From Clostridium beijerinckii (lineage in GTDB: Bacteria > Bacillota > Clostridia > Clostridiales > Clostridiaceae), in contig CP029329.1 in NCBI GenBank assembly GCA_003129525.1, positions 3,532,001 through 3,596,000 of the forward strand: 64,000 bases of DNA, read 5' to 3'. Positions 55,308-64,000 of the stretch are shown here, piece after piece. How positions within the stretch are numbered: the stretch's first letter is position 1; every line of letters starts with the position of its first letter. The notes under the pieces were generated by a model. It worked only from the letters and a program-made list of their open reading frames with translations, did not search any database and was not told the DNA's origin. Made by a program: the position numbers and the translations under genes.

Positions 55308-57686
55308 TTAATCTCTTAATGTAGCTCCAAGCTTATATTCTAGAGATCTTAATATTTTTTCATGTACTTTATTAACTTCATTATCTGTTAATGTCTTATT
55401 TTCATCTCTATAAGCAATTGCATAAGCTATACTCTTCTTACCTTCTGGTATTTGCTTTCCTTTATATATATCAAATAACTCTACTTTTTCAACTAGATTT
55501 CCACCAGCTTTGCGTATCGTTTCATCAATTTCTTGAACTAGGATAGTATCTTCAACGAGTAATGCAATATCTCTTGTTACTGCTGGGAATTTAGGTAATG
55601 GTTTATACTTTTTACCCATATTAGAACTTTCATATAGTGCATCTAAATCTAATTGTGCTACAAAACATGGTACATCAAGTCCATAATTTTCACAAACTTC
55701 TAAATGAACTTCGCCTAAAGTTCCTGCTACATTTTTTCCTATAACAAGTTTAGCTGTCTTTCCTGGATGATAGCTAACATTTTCACTTTCTCTTTGATAC
55801 TTAGCATTCTTTATTCCAAGACCATCTACTATATTTTCAACTGCACCCTTAAGATCTAAATAATCGCAATCTCCATACATACCAATAGTTATAACGTTCT
55901 TTTCTGTTGGAAGCTTAGTATCATCTTCATTCTTTATATATACTTTTCCCATTTCAAATAATCTAACATAAGAATTATTTCTAGAATAATTTCTACCTAA
56001 ACTCTCCATCATTGAAGGAAGTGTTGTTGTTCTCATTACACTATAATCTTCGCCTAGTGGATTTTTTATTTTAACTACATTTCTAAGTTCACTATCTTCT
56101 GGTAAAATAATTTTATCAAATACCTTTGGCGATACAAATGAATAGCTAATAGATTGGTTTAATCCACTACCAGTTGCAAGTAATACTACCCTGTTATCTA
56201 AAATACCTTTTTTATATCTAGGTTCTCTATCAGTAGAAACACTGAATATCGTTGTAGGAATATTCTCATACCCATAAATTCTTGCAATTTCTTCAGCTAT
56301 ATCTTCTCTAATTGCAATATCAACTCTAAAAGTTGAAGCTGTAACTACTAAATTATCTCCATCAATTTTTGTAAATAAATCTACACTATCTAAACATTTC
56401 TTCATTTCTTCCTTAGAAATATCAGTACCAAGGAATGAATTCACCCAATTAGAATCAACAACTACTTCTCCTGCTTCTTTCTTTTTTGGATAAAAATCAA
56501 TTGTTCCTTCCATAACTTCTCCAGCACCTAATTCACAAATCAAGCTACACGCTCTATTGATTGCAATTGCAGCTAAATTTGGATCAATATCTTTTTCAAA
56601 TCTACTTGAAGCTTCACTTCTTAAATTTAATTTTTTAGAATTCACTCTAATATTAGTCCCATCAAAATTTGCACATTCAAATATAACTTCTGTAGTATCT
56701 TCCTTTATTTCTGAATTTAATCCGCCCATGATTCCAGCAAGTCCAATGGTTATATCATTGTCTTTTATACAAAGCATAGAATTATCTAAAACTCTTTCAG
56801 TTTCATCTAATGTTGTAAATTTTTCATCATCTTTTGCTCTTTCAACTACAATCTTATTAGTTGTGATTTCTCTTTTATCGTAAGCATGCATTGGCTGACC
56901 AATTTCCAACATAACAAAGTTTGTAATATCAACTATGTTATTTATTGGTCTAATACCTGCTTCAAGCAATCTTTCTTGCATCCAACCTGGTGATGGCTTT
57001 ATTTTAACATTTTTAATTTCTCTTGCCATAAATCTAGAACAAAGTTCATCTTTAACTTCAACTTTTAATTCATCATTAATGTTAGCAGAATTTGAAACTT
57101 TATATTCTAAGTTTGGCATTTTATAAGTTGTTCTAAGTGCTGCTGCGGTTTCTCTTGCCATACCAACAATACTTAAACAATCTGGTCTGTTTGAAGTTAT
57201 TTCAAAATCTAAAATTGCTTTATTAAGCCCTAGAACATCTTTAATATCTGCTCCTATTACTGTATCTGTAGGTAAAATCAATAATCCATGAACTGGTTCA
57301 TCTCCAGCGATTCCAAGTTCTTCTTCTGAGCAGAACATACCAAGGGATACTTCTCCCCTAAGCTTTCCTTTTTTAATTTTAGTTCCATCTGCGAGTGTTG
57401 ATCCATGAAGTGCAACAGGCACTATATCTTGCTCTTTCATATTGGTTGCAGCAGTAACTATTTGTATTTCTTCGCTTCCTATATTAACTTGACAGATACT
57501 TAATTTTTCTGCATCTGGATGTTTTACTATTTGTGTGATCTTTCCTGTAACAACTTTTTCAATTACATCACCTTGAATTATAAGTTCTTCAAGTTGTGAA
57601 CCAGTTAAGGTTAATTTATCTCCTAATTCTTTAGGACTTACATTTATTTCAACATAATCTTTAAGCCAACTATATGGTACTTTCAT
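55308..57686 (-). CDS. pheT: Phenylalanine-tRNA ligase beta subunit
   Basis: Binds and edits tRNA-Phe as part of the alpha2beta2 enzyme. It has 792 aa: tRNA-binding OB fold (about 40-150), B3/4 editing domain, B5 domains, and the ferredoxin-fold anticodon-binding domain at the C-terminus (about 700-790). N-terminal [14 protein letters not shown] is typical. It is separated from pheS by 289 bases, unusually far. Confidence 0.97.
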   Translation of the reverse strand: MKVPYSWLKDYVEINVSPKELGDKLTLTGSQLEELIIQGDVIEKVVTGKITQIVKHPDAEKLSICQVNIGSEEIQIVTAATNMKEQDIVPVALHGSTLADGTKIKKGKLRGEVSLGMFCSEEELGIAGDEPVHGLLILPTDTVIGADIKDVLGLNKAILDFEITSNRPDCLSIVGMARETAAALRTTYKMPNLEYKVSNSANINDELKVEVKDELCSRFMAREIKNVKIKPSPGWMQERLLEAGIRPINNIVDITNFVMLEIGQPMHAYDKREITTNKIVVERAKDDEKFTTLDETERVLDNSMLCIKDNDITIGLAGIMGGLNSEIKEDTTEVIFECANFDGTNIRVNSKKLNLRSEASSRFEKDIDPNLAAIAINRACSLICELGAGEVMEGTIDFYPKKKEAGEVVVDSNWVNSFLGTDISKEEMKKCLDSVDLFTKIDGDNLVVTASTFRVDIAIREDIAEEIARIYGYENIPTTIFSVSTDREPRYKKGILDNRVVLLATGSGLNQSISYSFVSPKVFDKIILPEDSELRNVVKIKNPLGEDYSVMRTTTLPSMMESLGRNYSRNNSYVRLFEMGKVYIKNEDDTKLPTEKNVITIGMYGDCDYLDLKGAVENIVDGLGIKNAKYQRESENVSYHPGKTAKLVIGKNVAGTLGEVHLEVCENYGLDVPCFVAQLDLDALYESSNMGKKYKPLPKFPAVTRDIALLVEDTILVQEIDETIRKAGGNLVEKVELFDIYKGKQIPEGKKSIAYAIAYRDENKTLTDNEVNKVHEKILRSLEYKLGATLRD

Positions 57687-57756
57687 ATTTTTTCCTCCTC
57701 AATTTTTACCTCTATGCGATTATCATAATTCATCAAATAACCATGAGCCCGCATTA

Positions 57757-57830
57757 GTGAAAGTTCTCTATTGTACTTCGCACCTTTTTTATATTTGTGA
57801 AAGTTCTTAATTGTGCTGAAGCACTTTTTT
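57757..57830. repeat. Two-copy 40-bp tandem repeat in the pheS-pheT gap
   Basis: Copies at 57757-57790 and 57797-57830 share GTGAAAGTTCTyTAATTGT and end in a TTTTTT run. Each carries a small hairpin (GTAC/TTCG/CACC, GTGC/TGAA/GCAC). Non-coding. Confidence 0.55.
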
Positions 57831-57840
57831 AAAGTGCATA

Positions 57841-57882
57841 TTCTTCAGAATATAACCATATATGTGGTAATATTCTGAAGAA
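57841..57882. repeat. Long inverted repeat in the pheS-pheT gap
   Basis: TTCTTCAGAATATAACCA (57841-57858) pairs with 57865-57882, 17 of 18 positions, with a 6-base loop. It may be a terminator-like or mobile-derived hairpin; it is not followed by a clear T-tract. Confidence 0.5.
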
Positions 57883-57975
57883 TAAATATGGTTTAGAATA
57901 TATATTCTTAATTCGCAATTTTTCTATATTTTTAAAAATAACTATGATTAACTATTTTTCTGTTATCTAGTATTT

Positions 57976-58995
57976 CTAGAATTGATCTAGGAATCTAACA
58001 TCACTTTCATATAATAATCTTATATCATCTATTCCATAATTTAGCATTACCATTCTGTCAACACCAAATCCAAAGGCAAATCCGCTATAAACTTCTGGAT
58101 CAATGCCACAATTTCTAAGTACATTCGGATGAACCATTCCACATCCAAGAAGCTCTATCCAACCACTGCCTTTACAGACTCTGCATCCTTCTCCACCACA
58201 AACAAAGCAAGTTGCATCCATTTCAGCTGATGGTTCTGTAAATGGGAAATGATGAGGTCTAAATTTAGTTTCAACTTTATTACCAAACATCTTTTTAGCA
58301 AATAATTCTAACGTTCCCTTTAAATCTGCAAAGGTAACTCCTTTATCAATAACTAACCCTTCCATTTGATAGAATATAGGTGAATGAGTAGCATCTACTG
58401 AATCTGATCTATATACCTTACCTGGTGATATCATCTTTATTGGTGGTTTTTGATTTTGCATAGTTCTAACTTGAACAGGTGAAGTTTGAGTTCTAAGTAC
58501 CATATTATCATTAATATACAAAGTATCTTGTTCACTTCTTGCCGGATGATTTTTAGGAATATTTAAAGCTTCAAAATTATAATAATCAAGTTCAACTTCA
58601 GGACCATCCTCAATTGTAAATCCCATTGAAATAAATATTTCTTCCATACTTTGAAGTGTTAAATCTAAAGGATGTCTTTTTCCTATAACCTTTTTCTTTC
58701 CTGGAAGTGAAATATCTATAGTTTCACTTGAAAGCTTTTCATCTCTTTCTTTGTCCTTTATACTCTTTATAGTTTTGTCTAATTTTTCTTCTACTAAAGC
58801 TTTAGCTTCATTTACTAATTTCCCAACTAATGGTCTTTCCTCTGGAGATAATCCTCCCATACTTCTTAATATTGTAGTAAGTTCACCTTTTTTACCTAAG
58901 AACTTAACTCTAATTTCTTCTAATTCACTACTTTTCATAGCTGTTTCAATTTGCTTTAATGCAAGCTCTTGTAATTCTTTTAATTTTTCTTTCAT
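57976..58995 (-). CDS. pheS: Phenylalanine-tRNA ligase alpha subunit
   Basis: Catalytic subunit that charges tRNA-Phe. It has 339 aa from the ATG at 58995 (GGAG 8 bases upstream); a longer in-frame start is rejected. An N-terminal coiled coil (about 1-85) is followed by the class II catalytic core with [23 protein letters not shown] and [11 protein letters not shown]. Expression is controlled by a T-box leader. Confidence 0.97.
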   Translation of the reverse strand: MKEKLKELQELALKQIETAMKSSELEEIRVKFLGKKGELTTILRSMGGLSPEERPLVGKLVNEAKALVEEKLDKTIKSIKDKERDEKLSSETIDISLPGKKKVIGKRHPLDLTLQSMEEIFISMGFTIEDGPEVELDYYNFEALNIPKNHPARSEQDTLYINDNMVLRTQTSPVQVRTMQNQKPPIKMISPGKVYRSDSVDATHSPIFYQMEGLVIDKGVTFADLKGTLELFAKKMFGNKVETKFRPHHFPFTEPSAEMDATCFVCGGEGCRVCKGSGWIELLGCGMVHPNVLRNCGIDPEVYSGFAFGFGVDRMVMLNYGIDDIRLLYESDVRFLDQF

Positions 58996-59199
58996 AATAT
59001 AATCTCCTTTCACCAAGTACAATGTATAATTCATGCTCTTTAGGGTATCTGTGAGCAATGCATTATTCGCAATTTAAAATAAAATTTTACATAATTCTCT
59101 ATTGAATATATAGATCCTTATTAAACCTAAATTATTTATAATTTCTTAATTACGTATTCAACATTCTGAAATTTACATTGTTTAAATTTTTGCATAAAA

Positions 59200-59440
59200 A
59201 AAATCGTCCCCCTATAAAAAGGGACGAATTATCCGCGTTACCACCCTAATTGGAGCTTTTAATAAAAAGCTACCCAACTCAATTAATATTAACGACTTTT
59301 TTGCCGCTAGCTACTACTATAAATTTCACAGCTAGAACTCCTGAGCGAACTTCAATATTATATTATTTAAGAAGGCTTACAGTCTAAGACCTTCTCTCCC
59401 TTAAAATTTTTCTAATATCTACTTTCTCATTCACAGTTTT
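59200..59440 (-). promoter_or_regulatory. Phe T-box riboswitch of pheST
   Basis: The leader contains the diagnostic T-box AGGGTGGTAACGCGG (within 59233-59251) and downstream terminator CGTCCC/GGGACG with a U-run (59200-59226). In stem I a TTC codon (plus-strand GAA at 59347-59349, in TTGAAGTTCGCTC) is well placed as Phe specifier. Uncharged tRNA-Phe would stabilise the antiterminator and turn pheST on. Confidence 0.93.
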
Positions 59441-59463
59441 TAATTATTTAATTAATACAACTA

Positions 59464-59492
59464 ATTATACAAATAAATACTAAAAATATCAA
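59464..59492 (-). promoter_or_regulatory. Promoter of the T-box/pheST transcript
   Basis: On the minus strand TTGATA (59487-59492) and TATAAT (59464-59469) are exactly 17 bases apart. The start falls just before the T-box leader. Confidence 0.75.
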
Positions 59493-59569
59493 TACTCATT
59501 TTATAGTTTATTATTTTTTACATTATTAGATATAAATCCATTCATTTTCTAATATTTCATACTACTATG

Positions 59570-60352
59570 CTATAGCCTATCTTGTCTTACTTTTTCGTAC
59601 ATTATAACAGATGTCGCTATAGCAACATTTAATGATTCAGCATTTCCCGGCATTGGTATTTTAACTTTTGTATCAGCTAAATCCAATACTTCTTTACTCA
59701 CTCCATTACCTTCATTTCCAACTGTTAATATTATTTTTCCTCGTAAATCTTCTTCAAAAAAATCCTTATCTGTATCAAGAGCAGTTACAACTAAATTAAA
59801 TCCATCTTCTTTTAAGTTTTTAACTAAAGATAAATTGTCATCATCATAGTGAATTGGAATATAGAATATTGAACCCATGGTTGATCTAATTGTTTTTTCA
59901 TTATATATATCCACAGTACCTTTAGTTAATATGATCCCTTGTACTCCTGCTGCATGAGAAGTTCTTATTATAGTTCCTAAATTGCCTGGATCTTGCAACT
60001 TATCACAAAGTAAATAAAAACTTCCATTAACTTGTAGGGGCATTACATTCATATTTATAACTGCGAGAATCCCTTGTGGGTTTTCTGTAGAAATAAGCTC
60101 TTTAAATAAATTATCACTTATTTTATAAATTTTCATTTCTTCAGTTATATAATCTAATAAAAATTGATCAATCTTATCTAAGGCATCTTCTGTAACAATT
60201 AAATAATCTACATCTACATTTGCTTTAAACGCTTCTTGAACTAATCTAAAACCTTCAATTATATATTTACTGCTTTTATTTCTATTTTTTCTTTCTTTAA
60301 GCTTCTTTGTATTCTTAAATAAATTATTTTCTTTGCTTTCAATAAACACCAA
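59570..60352 (-). CDS. SpoU/TrmH-family RNA 2'-O-methyltransferase
   Basis: Methylates ribose on tRNA or 23S rRNA. About 260 aa; start uncertain, TTG 60352 or GTG 60349 are best placed after GAGGTG. An RNA-binding N-terminal domain (about 8-90) is followed by the knotted SPOUT domain with DKLQDPGNLGTIIRTSHAAG, LTVGNEGNGVS and IPMPGNAESLNVAIA. Similar to RlmB/YsgA-type enzymes. It is the third gene of the unit with ktrB and ktrA. Confidence 0.92.
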   Translation of the reverse strand: MVFIESKENNLFKNTKKLKERKNRNKSSKYIIEGFRLVQEAFKANVDVDYLIVTEDALDKIDQFLLDYITEEMKIYKISDNLFKELISTENPQGILAVINMNVMPLQVNGSFYLLCDKLQDPGNLGTIIRTSHAAGVQGIILTKGTVDIYNEKTIRSTMGSIFYIPIHYDDDNLSLVKNLKEDGFNLVVTALDTDKDFFEEDLRGKIILTVGNEGNGVSKEVLDLADTKVKIPMPGNAESLNVAIATSVIMYEKVRQDRL

Positions 60353-60369
60353 AGTCCTACACCTCAAAA

Positions 60370-61041
60370 CTATTTAACTTTTTTCCCTATCATGCCTTCA
60401 AACTTAATTAAGTCTGAGCTTGAACCAAGAGCAACTAAAACATCTGTATGCTTTATTACATAATCTGCTGAAGGGGAAACATTTATGTTATGCTCTGTTT
60501 TTACTGCCACTATATTTATACCATATTTTGCTCTTATTTTTGTGTCTTTTAATGATTTATTGTACCACTCATCTAACGGCTGAATCTCAATCATACTATA
60601 TTCTGAAGATAATTCTATATAATCTAGTATATTTGAAGATACTAGATTATGGGCGACTCTAGTTCCCATATCTTTTTCAGGTAAAATCACTCTATCTGCA
60701 CCAATTTTATATAAAACTTTAGCCTGCAAATCACTAGTTCCTTTTGCTAATATATATTTTACTCCCATTTCTTTAACTAATAAGGTTACCATTATACTAG
60801 CTTGAATATTACTTCCAATAGTCACTACTGCTACATCAAAATTTCTAATTCCCAATGTTCTCAATGCATTTTCATCTGTTGCATCCATTTGCACTGCATG
60901 AGTAACATTATCTACGATTTCTTGAATTTTATCTTCATTCGTATCAATGGCTAATACATCATGACCTAAATTATATATAGTCTTAGCTATTGAGGCACCA
61001 AATCTTCCAAGTCCAATTATAACAAATTGTTTTTTTGCCAT
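60370..61041 (-). CDS. ktrA: Potassium uptake regulatory subunit KtrA/TrkA
   Basis: Cytoplasmic RCK gating ring that binds ATP/ADP and opens KtrB. It has 223 aa: Rossmann RCK_N (about 1-125) with GLGRFGASIA and DTNEDK, then RCK_C (about 140-215). It lies 9 bases after ktrB. The pair is adjacent to division and translation genes by clostridial synteny. Confidence 0.94.
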   Translation of the reverse strand: MAKKQFVIIGLGRFGASIAKTIYNLGHDVLAIDTNEDKIQEIVDNVTHAVQMDATDENALRTLGIRNFDVAVVTIGSNIQASIMVTLLVKEMGVKYILAKGTSDLQAKVLYKIGADRVILPEKDMGTRVAHNLVSSNILDYIELSSEYSMIEIQPLDEWYNKSLKDTKIRAKYGINIVAVKTEHNINVSPSADYVIKHTDVLVALGSSSDLIKFEGMIGKKVK

Positions 61042-61050
61042 CTTAATCCC

Positions 61051-62397
61051 CTATCCAATTAATATTTTTCCTTCTGGATATTTAATTCCACTTTTTTTCT
61101 TTTTATTAAGAACTGCTAATATTACTGTTAACGCACCAACTCTACCAAGATACATAGTGATAATAAGAACTACTTTAGATGTTGTTCCTATACTTTGAGT
61201 TACTCCAGCCGTAAGTCCTACTGTCCCAAACGCCGATACAGCTTCATAAAGCAAGTTTATAAAAAGCTTATCCGGTTCTGTTATAGTAAGGATTATTGTA
61301 ACTGTTATCACTAACATCATAGCAATAGATAACAAAGTAAATGCTTTATATACTGTTTCTCTTGAAAATTTTCTTCCAAAAGCCTCTGTATCTTCTCTTC
61401 CTTTAAGCACTGATATTAAAGTAAATACAAGTACTCCAAAGGTAGTTACTTTAAGCCCTCCCGCTGTTGAACCAGATGCTCCACCAATAAACATTAATAT
61501 TATTGTCATAAGTTTACCTGCTATGGTCATTCCATCAGTAGAAATACTGTTGAATCCTGCTGTTCTTGGTGTAATAGAAGCAAAAAAAGCATTAAGTGCT
61601 TTATCTCTAAAATTCATATTTGCAAGAGTTTCTGGATTTTTATATTCGACAAAGAACATAAATATCGCTCCAAAAATAAGTAAAACAAGTGTTATGCATA
61701 TTACAATTTTTGAATGAGTAGATAATCTCCTAGTTTTTCTATAATTCAATATTTCCAGCGAAACAATAAATCCAAGGCCTCCAATAATTATAAGTCCACC
61801 TATAGTTAATAAGACAACAGCATTACTAGAGTAATTAATTAAACTAGCATAATCTCCAAACAAGTCAAATCCTGCATTACAAAATGCAGATACCGAATGA
61901 AATATACTGAAAAATATCCCTGTTTTCCATCCAAACTGTGGTATAAATTGTGTTGCCAATAATATTGCTCCGGTAATTTGAACACTTAATGTAAAACCTA
62001 AAATGTATTGGACCATCTTTACAAGACCTTGTATATTAAAAGCATTCATAGCTTCTTGCATAATAAGTCTATCTTTAAGTGTTATTTTTTTCCCTAATAA
62101 TATAGCTATAAAAATAGTAATAGACATGAACCCAAGTCCACCTGTTTCAATCAAAAGCATTATCACTATTTTACCAAAGATATTCCAGTGAGTTCCTGTG
62201 TCTACAGTAACAAGTCCTGTAACACAAACCGCTGATGTTGATGTGAATATTGAATCTAAAAAGTTTGTATATTCTCCATTAGCTGATGAAATCGGTAAAC
62301 TAAGTATAATTCCTCCAATTAAAATAACTAGTGCAAATCCTATAGCAAGCACTTGAACTGCATTAATTTTTAATTTTTTCATTAAAGCTTCTGACAT
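61051..62397 (-). CDS. ktrB: Potassium channel/transporter KtrB/TrkH
   Basis: K+ (Na+-coupled) channel with four pore repeats. About 448 aa from the ATG at 62397 (GGAG 9 bases upstream). Four pore loops carry the filter pattern: SAVCVTGLV, SAFCNAGFD, TPRTAGFN and FGTVGLTAG. Forms a dimer on KtrA. Confidence 0.95.
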   Translation of the reverse strand: MSEALMKKLKINAVQVLAIGFALVILIGGIILSLPISSANGEYTNFLDSIFTSTSAVCVTGLVTVDTGTHWNIFGKIVIMLLIETGGLGFMSITIFIAILLGKKITLKDRLIMQEAMNAFNIQGLVKMVQYILGFTLSVQITGAILLATQFIPQFGWKTGIFFSIFHSVSAFCNAGFDLFGDYASLINYSSNAVVLLTIGGLIIIGGLGFIVSLEILNYRKTRRLSTHSKIVICITLVLLIFGAIFMFFVEYKNPETLANMNFRDKALNAFFASITPRTAGFNSISTDGMTIAGKLMTIILMFIGGASGSTAGGLKVTTFGVLVFTLISVLKGREDTEAFGRKFSRETVYKAFTLLSIAMMLVITVTIILTITEPDKLFINLLYEAVSAFGTVGLTAGVTQSIGTTSKVVLIITMYLGRVGALTVILAVLNKKKKSGIKYPEGKILIG

Positions 62398-62692
62398 GTG
62401 CACCCACTCCAAAGGTTAATAACCTTATCATATTTTTAATAATAGTATCTATTGTTTTGTTACATGTATTCTAATTAATGTACTTTCATAATTTCTTGCT
62501 CTTCTTAATTGCCACTATAAAATCTATTCAATCAACTATAATAAAATTATTATAAATATATACTTTATAATATATATTATCCTTATTTATATTATAAAAT
62601 ATACAAGAAATCCTTGTAATTACTTAACATAAAGTTCTTTTCTGGTAATCTTATATAGAAATTTTTCAAATATTTTATATTTTTATATAAAA
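62398..62692. other. Intergenic region between ktrB and rplT, nothing recognised
   Basis: About 295 AT-rich bases between ktrB and the L20 terminator. No convincing promoter or reading frame stands out, although ktrB must be transcribed from here. Confidence 0.4.
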
Positions 62693-62718
62693 TAAAATGC
62701 GACCTAAGTCGCATTTTA
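62693..62718 (-). terminator. Terminator of infC-rpmI-rplT
   Basis: A perfect 11-bp stem TAAAATGCGAC (62693-62703) with 62708-62718, 4-base loop, followed on the minus strand by a TTTTAT-rich tract, 4 bases after the rplT stop. Confidence 0.9.
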
Positions 62719-62722
62719 TGTA

Positions 62723-63082
62723 TTAAGCGTTTATTTGTTTTTTAGCAACTTCTACTAATTCTGCAAATGCTTTAGGATCATTTATAGCTATTTCAGATAA
62801 CATTTTTCTGTTGATATCTATTCCAGCTAATTTGATTCCATTCATGAATTTTGAATATGAAAGATCATTTATTCTTGTAGCTGCATTTATTCTTGCGATC
62901 CATACGCTTCTATAATCTCTCTTTTTATTCTTTCTTCCAACATAAGCATTTCTCATTGCTCTTATTACTGATTCATTTGCAGTTTTATATAATCTGCTTT
63001 TTCCACCGTAGTATCCTTTTGCAAGTTTTAAAACTTTTTTATGGTTCTTACGGGCATTTTTCGCTCTTTTTACTCTTGCCAT
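62723..63082 (-). CDS. rplT: 50S ribosomal protein L20
   Basis: Early-binding 23S rRNA protein needed for 50S assembly. It has 119 aa, basic throughout; [26 protein letters not shown] is the usual N-terminus. In Firmicutes L20 also represses its operon through a leader RNA. It follows rpmI by 28 bases. Confidence 0.98.
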   Translation of the reverse strand: MARVKRAKNARKNHKKVLKLAKGYYGGKSRLYKTANESVIRAMRNAYVGRKNKKRDYRSVWIARINAATRINDLSYSKFMNGIKLAGIDINRKMLSEIAINDPKAFAELVEVAKKQINA

Positions 63083-63110
63083 TACTTAAACCTCCTGTAT
63101 TAACTTCATA

Positions 63111-63308
63111 TTATAGGTATGGTAATAATTTCTTCATTACTTTTACTTGTGATTTTGAAACATATCCAGCTTTTCTAAGATTTCTCTTAGTTTTTGAGCT
63201 CTTCTTTGTTAAGATATGGCTCTTAAATGCTTTAGCTCTTTTTAATTTTCCTGTACCTGTTATTCTAAATCTTTTTGCTGCACCTCTATGAGTTTTCATT
63301 TTTGGCAT
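63111..63308 (-). CDS. rpmI: 50S ribosomal protein L35
   Basis: Small 65-aa basic protein; [24 protein letters not shown] is typical of L35. It lies 20 bases after infC and is cotranscribed with rplT. Confidence 0.98.
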   Translation of the reverse strand: MPKMKTHRGAAKRFRITGTGKLKRAKAFKSHILTKKSSKTKRNLRKAGYVSKSQVKVMKKLLPYL

Positions 63309-63328
63309 GATTAAATCCTCCTCTCAAG

Positions 63329-63841
63329 TTACGCCTTTTTAGGCCCTAAAACCATTGTCATGTTTCTGCCTTCTCTTTTAGGTCTTTTTTCTACTAGGCA
63401 GACATCCTCTAATTTAGCTGCAAAGTTATCAAGAATCTTTTGTCCCATATGGGAAAGTTCCATTTCTCTACCTCTAAATCTAACAGTGATTTTAACTTTA
63501 TCTCCTTCTAATAGGAACTTTCTGGCATTCTTTGCTTTTATATCAATGTCATGTTCCTCAATTGTTAGACTACATCTTACTTCTTTAAGACTTACAATTT
63601 TTTGCTTTTTCTTAGCATCTTTTTCTTTTTTAGATTGCTCATATACATACTTACCAAAATCCATAATTCTACAAACTGGTGGCTTCGCATTAGGAGAAAT
63701 CATAACTAAGTCCATTTCTTTTTCTTCAGCAAGTCTCTTTGCTTCGATTGTTGGGACAACACCTAATGGTTCCCCATCGCTTCCTATTAGTCTAAGTTCT
63801 TTTTCTCTAATCTGTTCATTCATAGAAAAATCTTTATTAAT
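63329..63841 (-). CDS. infC: Translation initiation factor IF-3 with AUU start
   Basis: Prevents premature 50S joining and checks initiator tRNA. About 170 aa: N-terminal domain, basic linker (about 75-85), C-terminal domain ending [18 protein letters not shown] is followed by TGAAAAAT then ATT at 63839-63841 (8 bases). A GTG at 63850 overlaps the ribosome-binding site and cannot be used; the ATG nearer the protein core is 26 bases away. An AUU start is the classical infC self-control device and is preferred. Confidence 0.93.
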   Translation of the reverse strand: MNKDFSMNEQIREKELRLIGSDGEPLGVVPTIEAKRLAEEKEMDLVMISPNAKPPVCRIMDFGKYVYEQSKKEKDAKKKQKIVSLKEVRCSLTIEEHDIDIKAKNARKFLLEGDKVKITVRFRGREMELSHMGQKILDNFAAKLEDVCLVEKRPKREGRNMTMVLGPKKA

Positions 63842-63877
63842 ATTTTTCACCTCCGAAAAACTTTATACATAATAAAA

Positions 63878-64000
63878 AGACGGCATCACTGCCGTCTCAT
63901 ATTATCAATACTCAATAATAAATCTTCATCAAATACCCATACTAGTAGTTTATAAACACTGTAGGGTGAGAAACGGCTGTTTCTTCTTAACATATATGAG
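63878..64000 (-). ncRNA. L20 leader (infC-rpmI-rplT attenuator), may extend past window
   Basis: An 8-bp perfect hairpin AGACGGCA/TGCCGTCT (63878-63897) followed by TTTTTATT on the minus strand lies 30 bases before the infC ribosome-binding site. It fits the L20 leader family that binds L20 and ends transcription. Upstream, GTGGGTATTTG-like and AACAGCCGTTTCTC segments belong to it by recall. The 5' end may be outside the window. Confidence 0.75.

Noticed and set aside
63360..63872. 170-codon plus-strand frame over infC
   Set aside because: Shadow of infC; the frame has no ribosome-binding site and crosses the infC leader.
1..64000. CRISPR array or defence island
   Set aside because: No regularly spaced direct repeats with unique spacers and no Cas, restriction or toxin-antitoxin genes were seen.

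Overview
The window is AT-rich DNA from a spore-forming, low-GC Gram-positive anaerobe, almost certainly a Clostridium sensu stricto related to C. beijerinckii/butyricum. This rests on gene content and order (spo0A-spoIVB-recN-argR-nadK-tlyA-dxs-ispA-xseBA, the eight-gene spoIIIA operon beside efp, mraZ-rsmH-ftsL-PBP-murE-murF-mraY-ftsW, pheST, infC-rpmI-rplT), strong GGAGG ribosome-binding sites, and a meso-diaminopimelate-type MurE. No tRNA, rRNA, prophage or CRISPR array was seen. Species is inferred from synteny recall only.

Layout. 1-2.9 kb: a truncated uracil permease, then a gene-poor stretch with a Spo0E-like small gene, an unknown small gene, a possible structured RNA and remnants of decayed genes. 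2.9-15.8 kb (minus strand): sporulation master regulator Spo0A, checkpoint protease SpoIVB, DNA repair (RecN, XseAB), ArgR, NAD kinase, isoprenoid genes (Dxs, IspA), FolD, NusB and an Asp23 protein. 15.9-21.2 kb: spoIIIAA-AH, the mother-cell half of the forespore feeding-tube channel, with a likely sigma-E promoter. 21.4-22.5 kb: a zinc-ribbon protein and EF-P. 22.6-28.3 kb: a compact type IV pilus/type II secretion-like operon (ATPase, platform protein, three or four pseudopilin-like proteins and three small membrane proteins) whose ATPase gene lacks any ATG/GTG/TTG start in its proper position. 28.6-36 kb: a lipoprotein, DapF, RqcH (plus strand), a THUMP methyltransferase, PyrR, RluD. 36-37.5 kb (plus strand): MotA/MotB. 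37.57-38.95 kb: an intact IS4-family insertion sequence lying exactly in the loop of the terminator shared by motB and divIVA. 39-44.5 kb: DivIVA, YlmH, YggT, SepF, YggS, two DUF881 proteins around a small basic membrane protein, and FtsQ. 45-55 kb: the division and cell-wall cluster. 55.3-62.4 kb: PheT/PheS with a Phe T-box leader, a SpoU-family rRNA methyltransferase and a KtrAB-type potassium uptake pair. 62.7-64 kb: L20, L35 and IF-3 with the L20 leader; infC appears to start at AUU.

The genes are mostly vertically inherited core functions linking cell-envelope growth, division and sporulation. The accessory content is small: one IS, several families of short palindromic or MITE-like repeats in intergenic gaps (some of which supply the last codons of neighbouring genes), and the pilus-like operon. 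I did not find a convincing new defence or metabolic system. The items most worth a second look are the non-canonical start of the pilus ATPase, the terminator-targeted IS with its own hidden ribosome-binding site, the repeat families, and the structured intergenic region near 1.65-1.73 kb.
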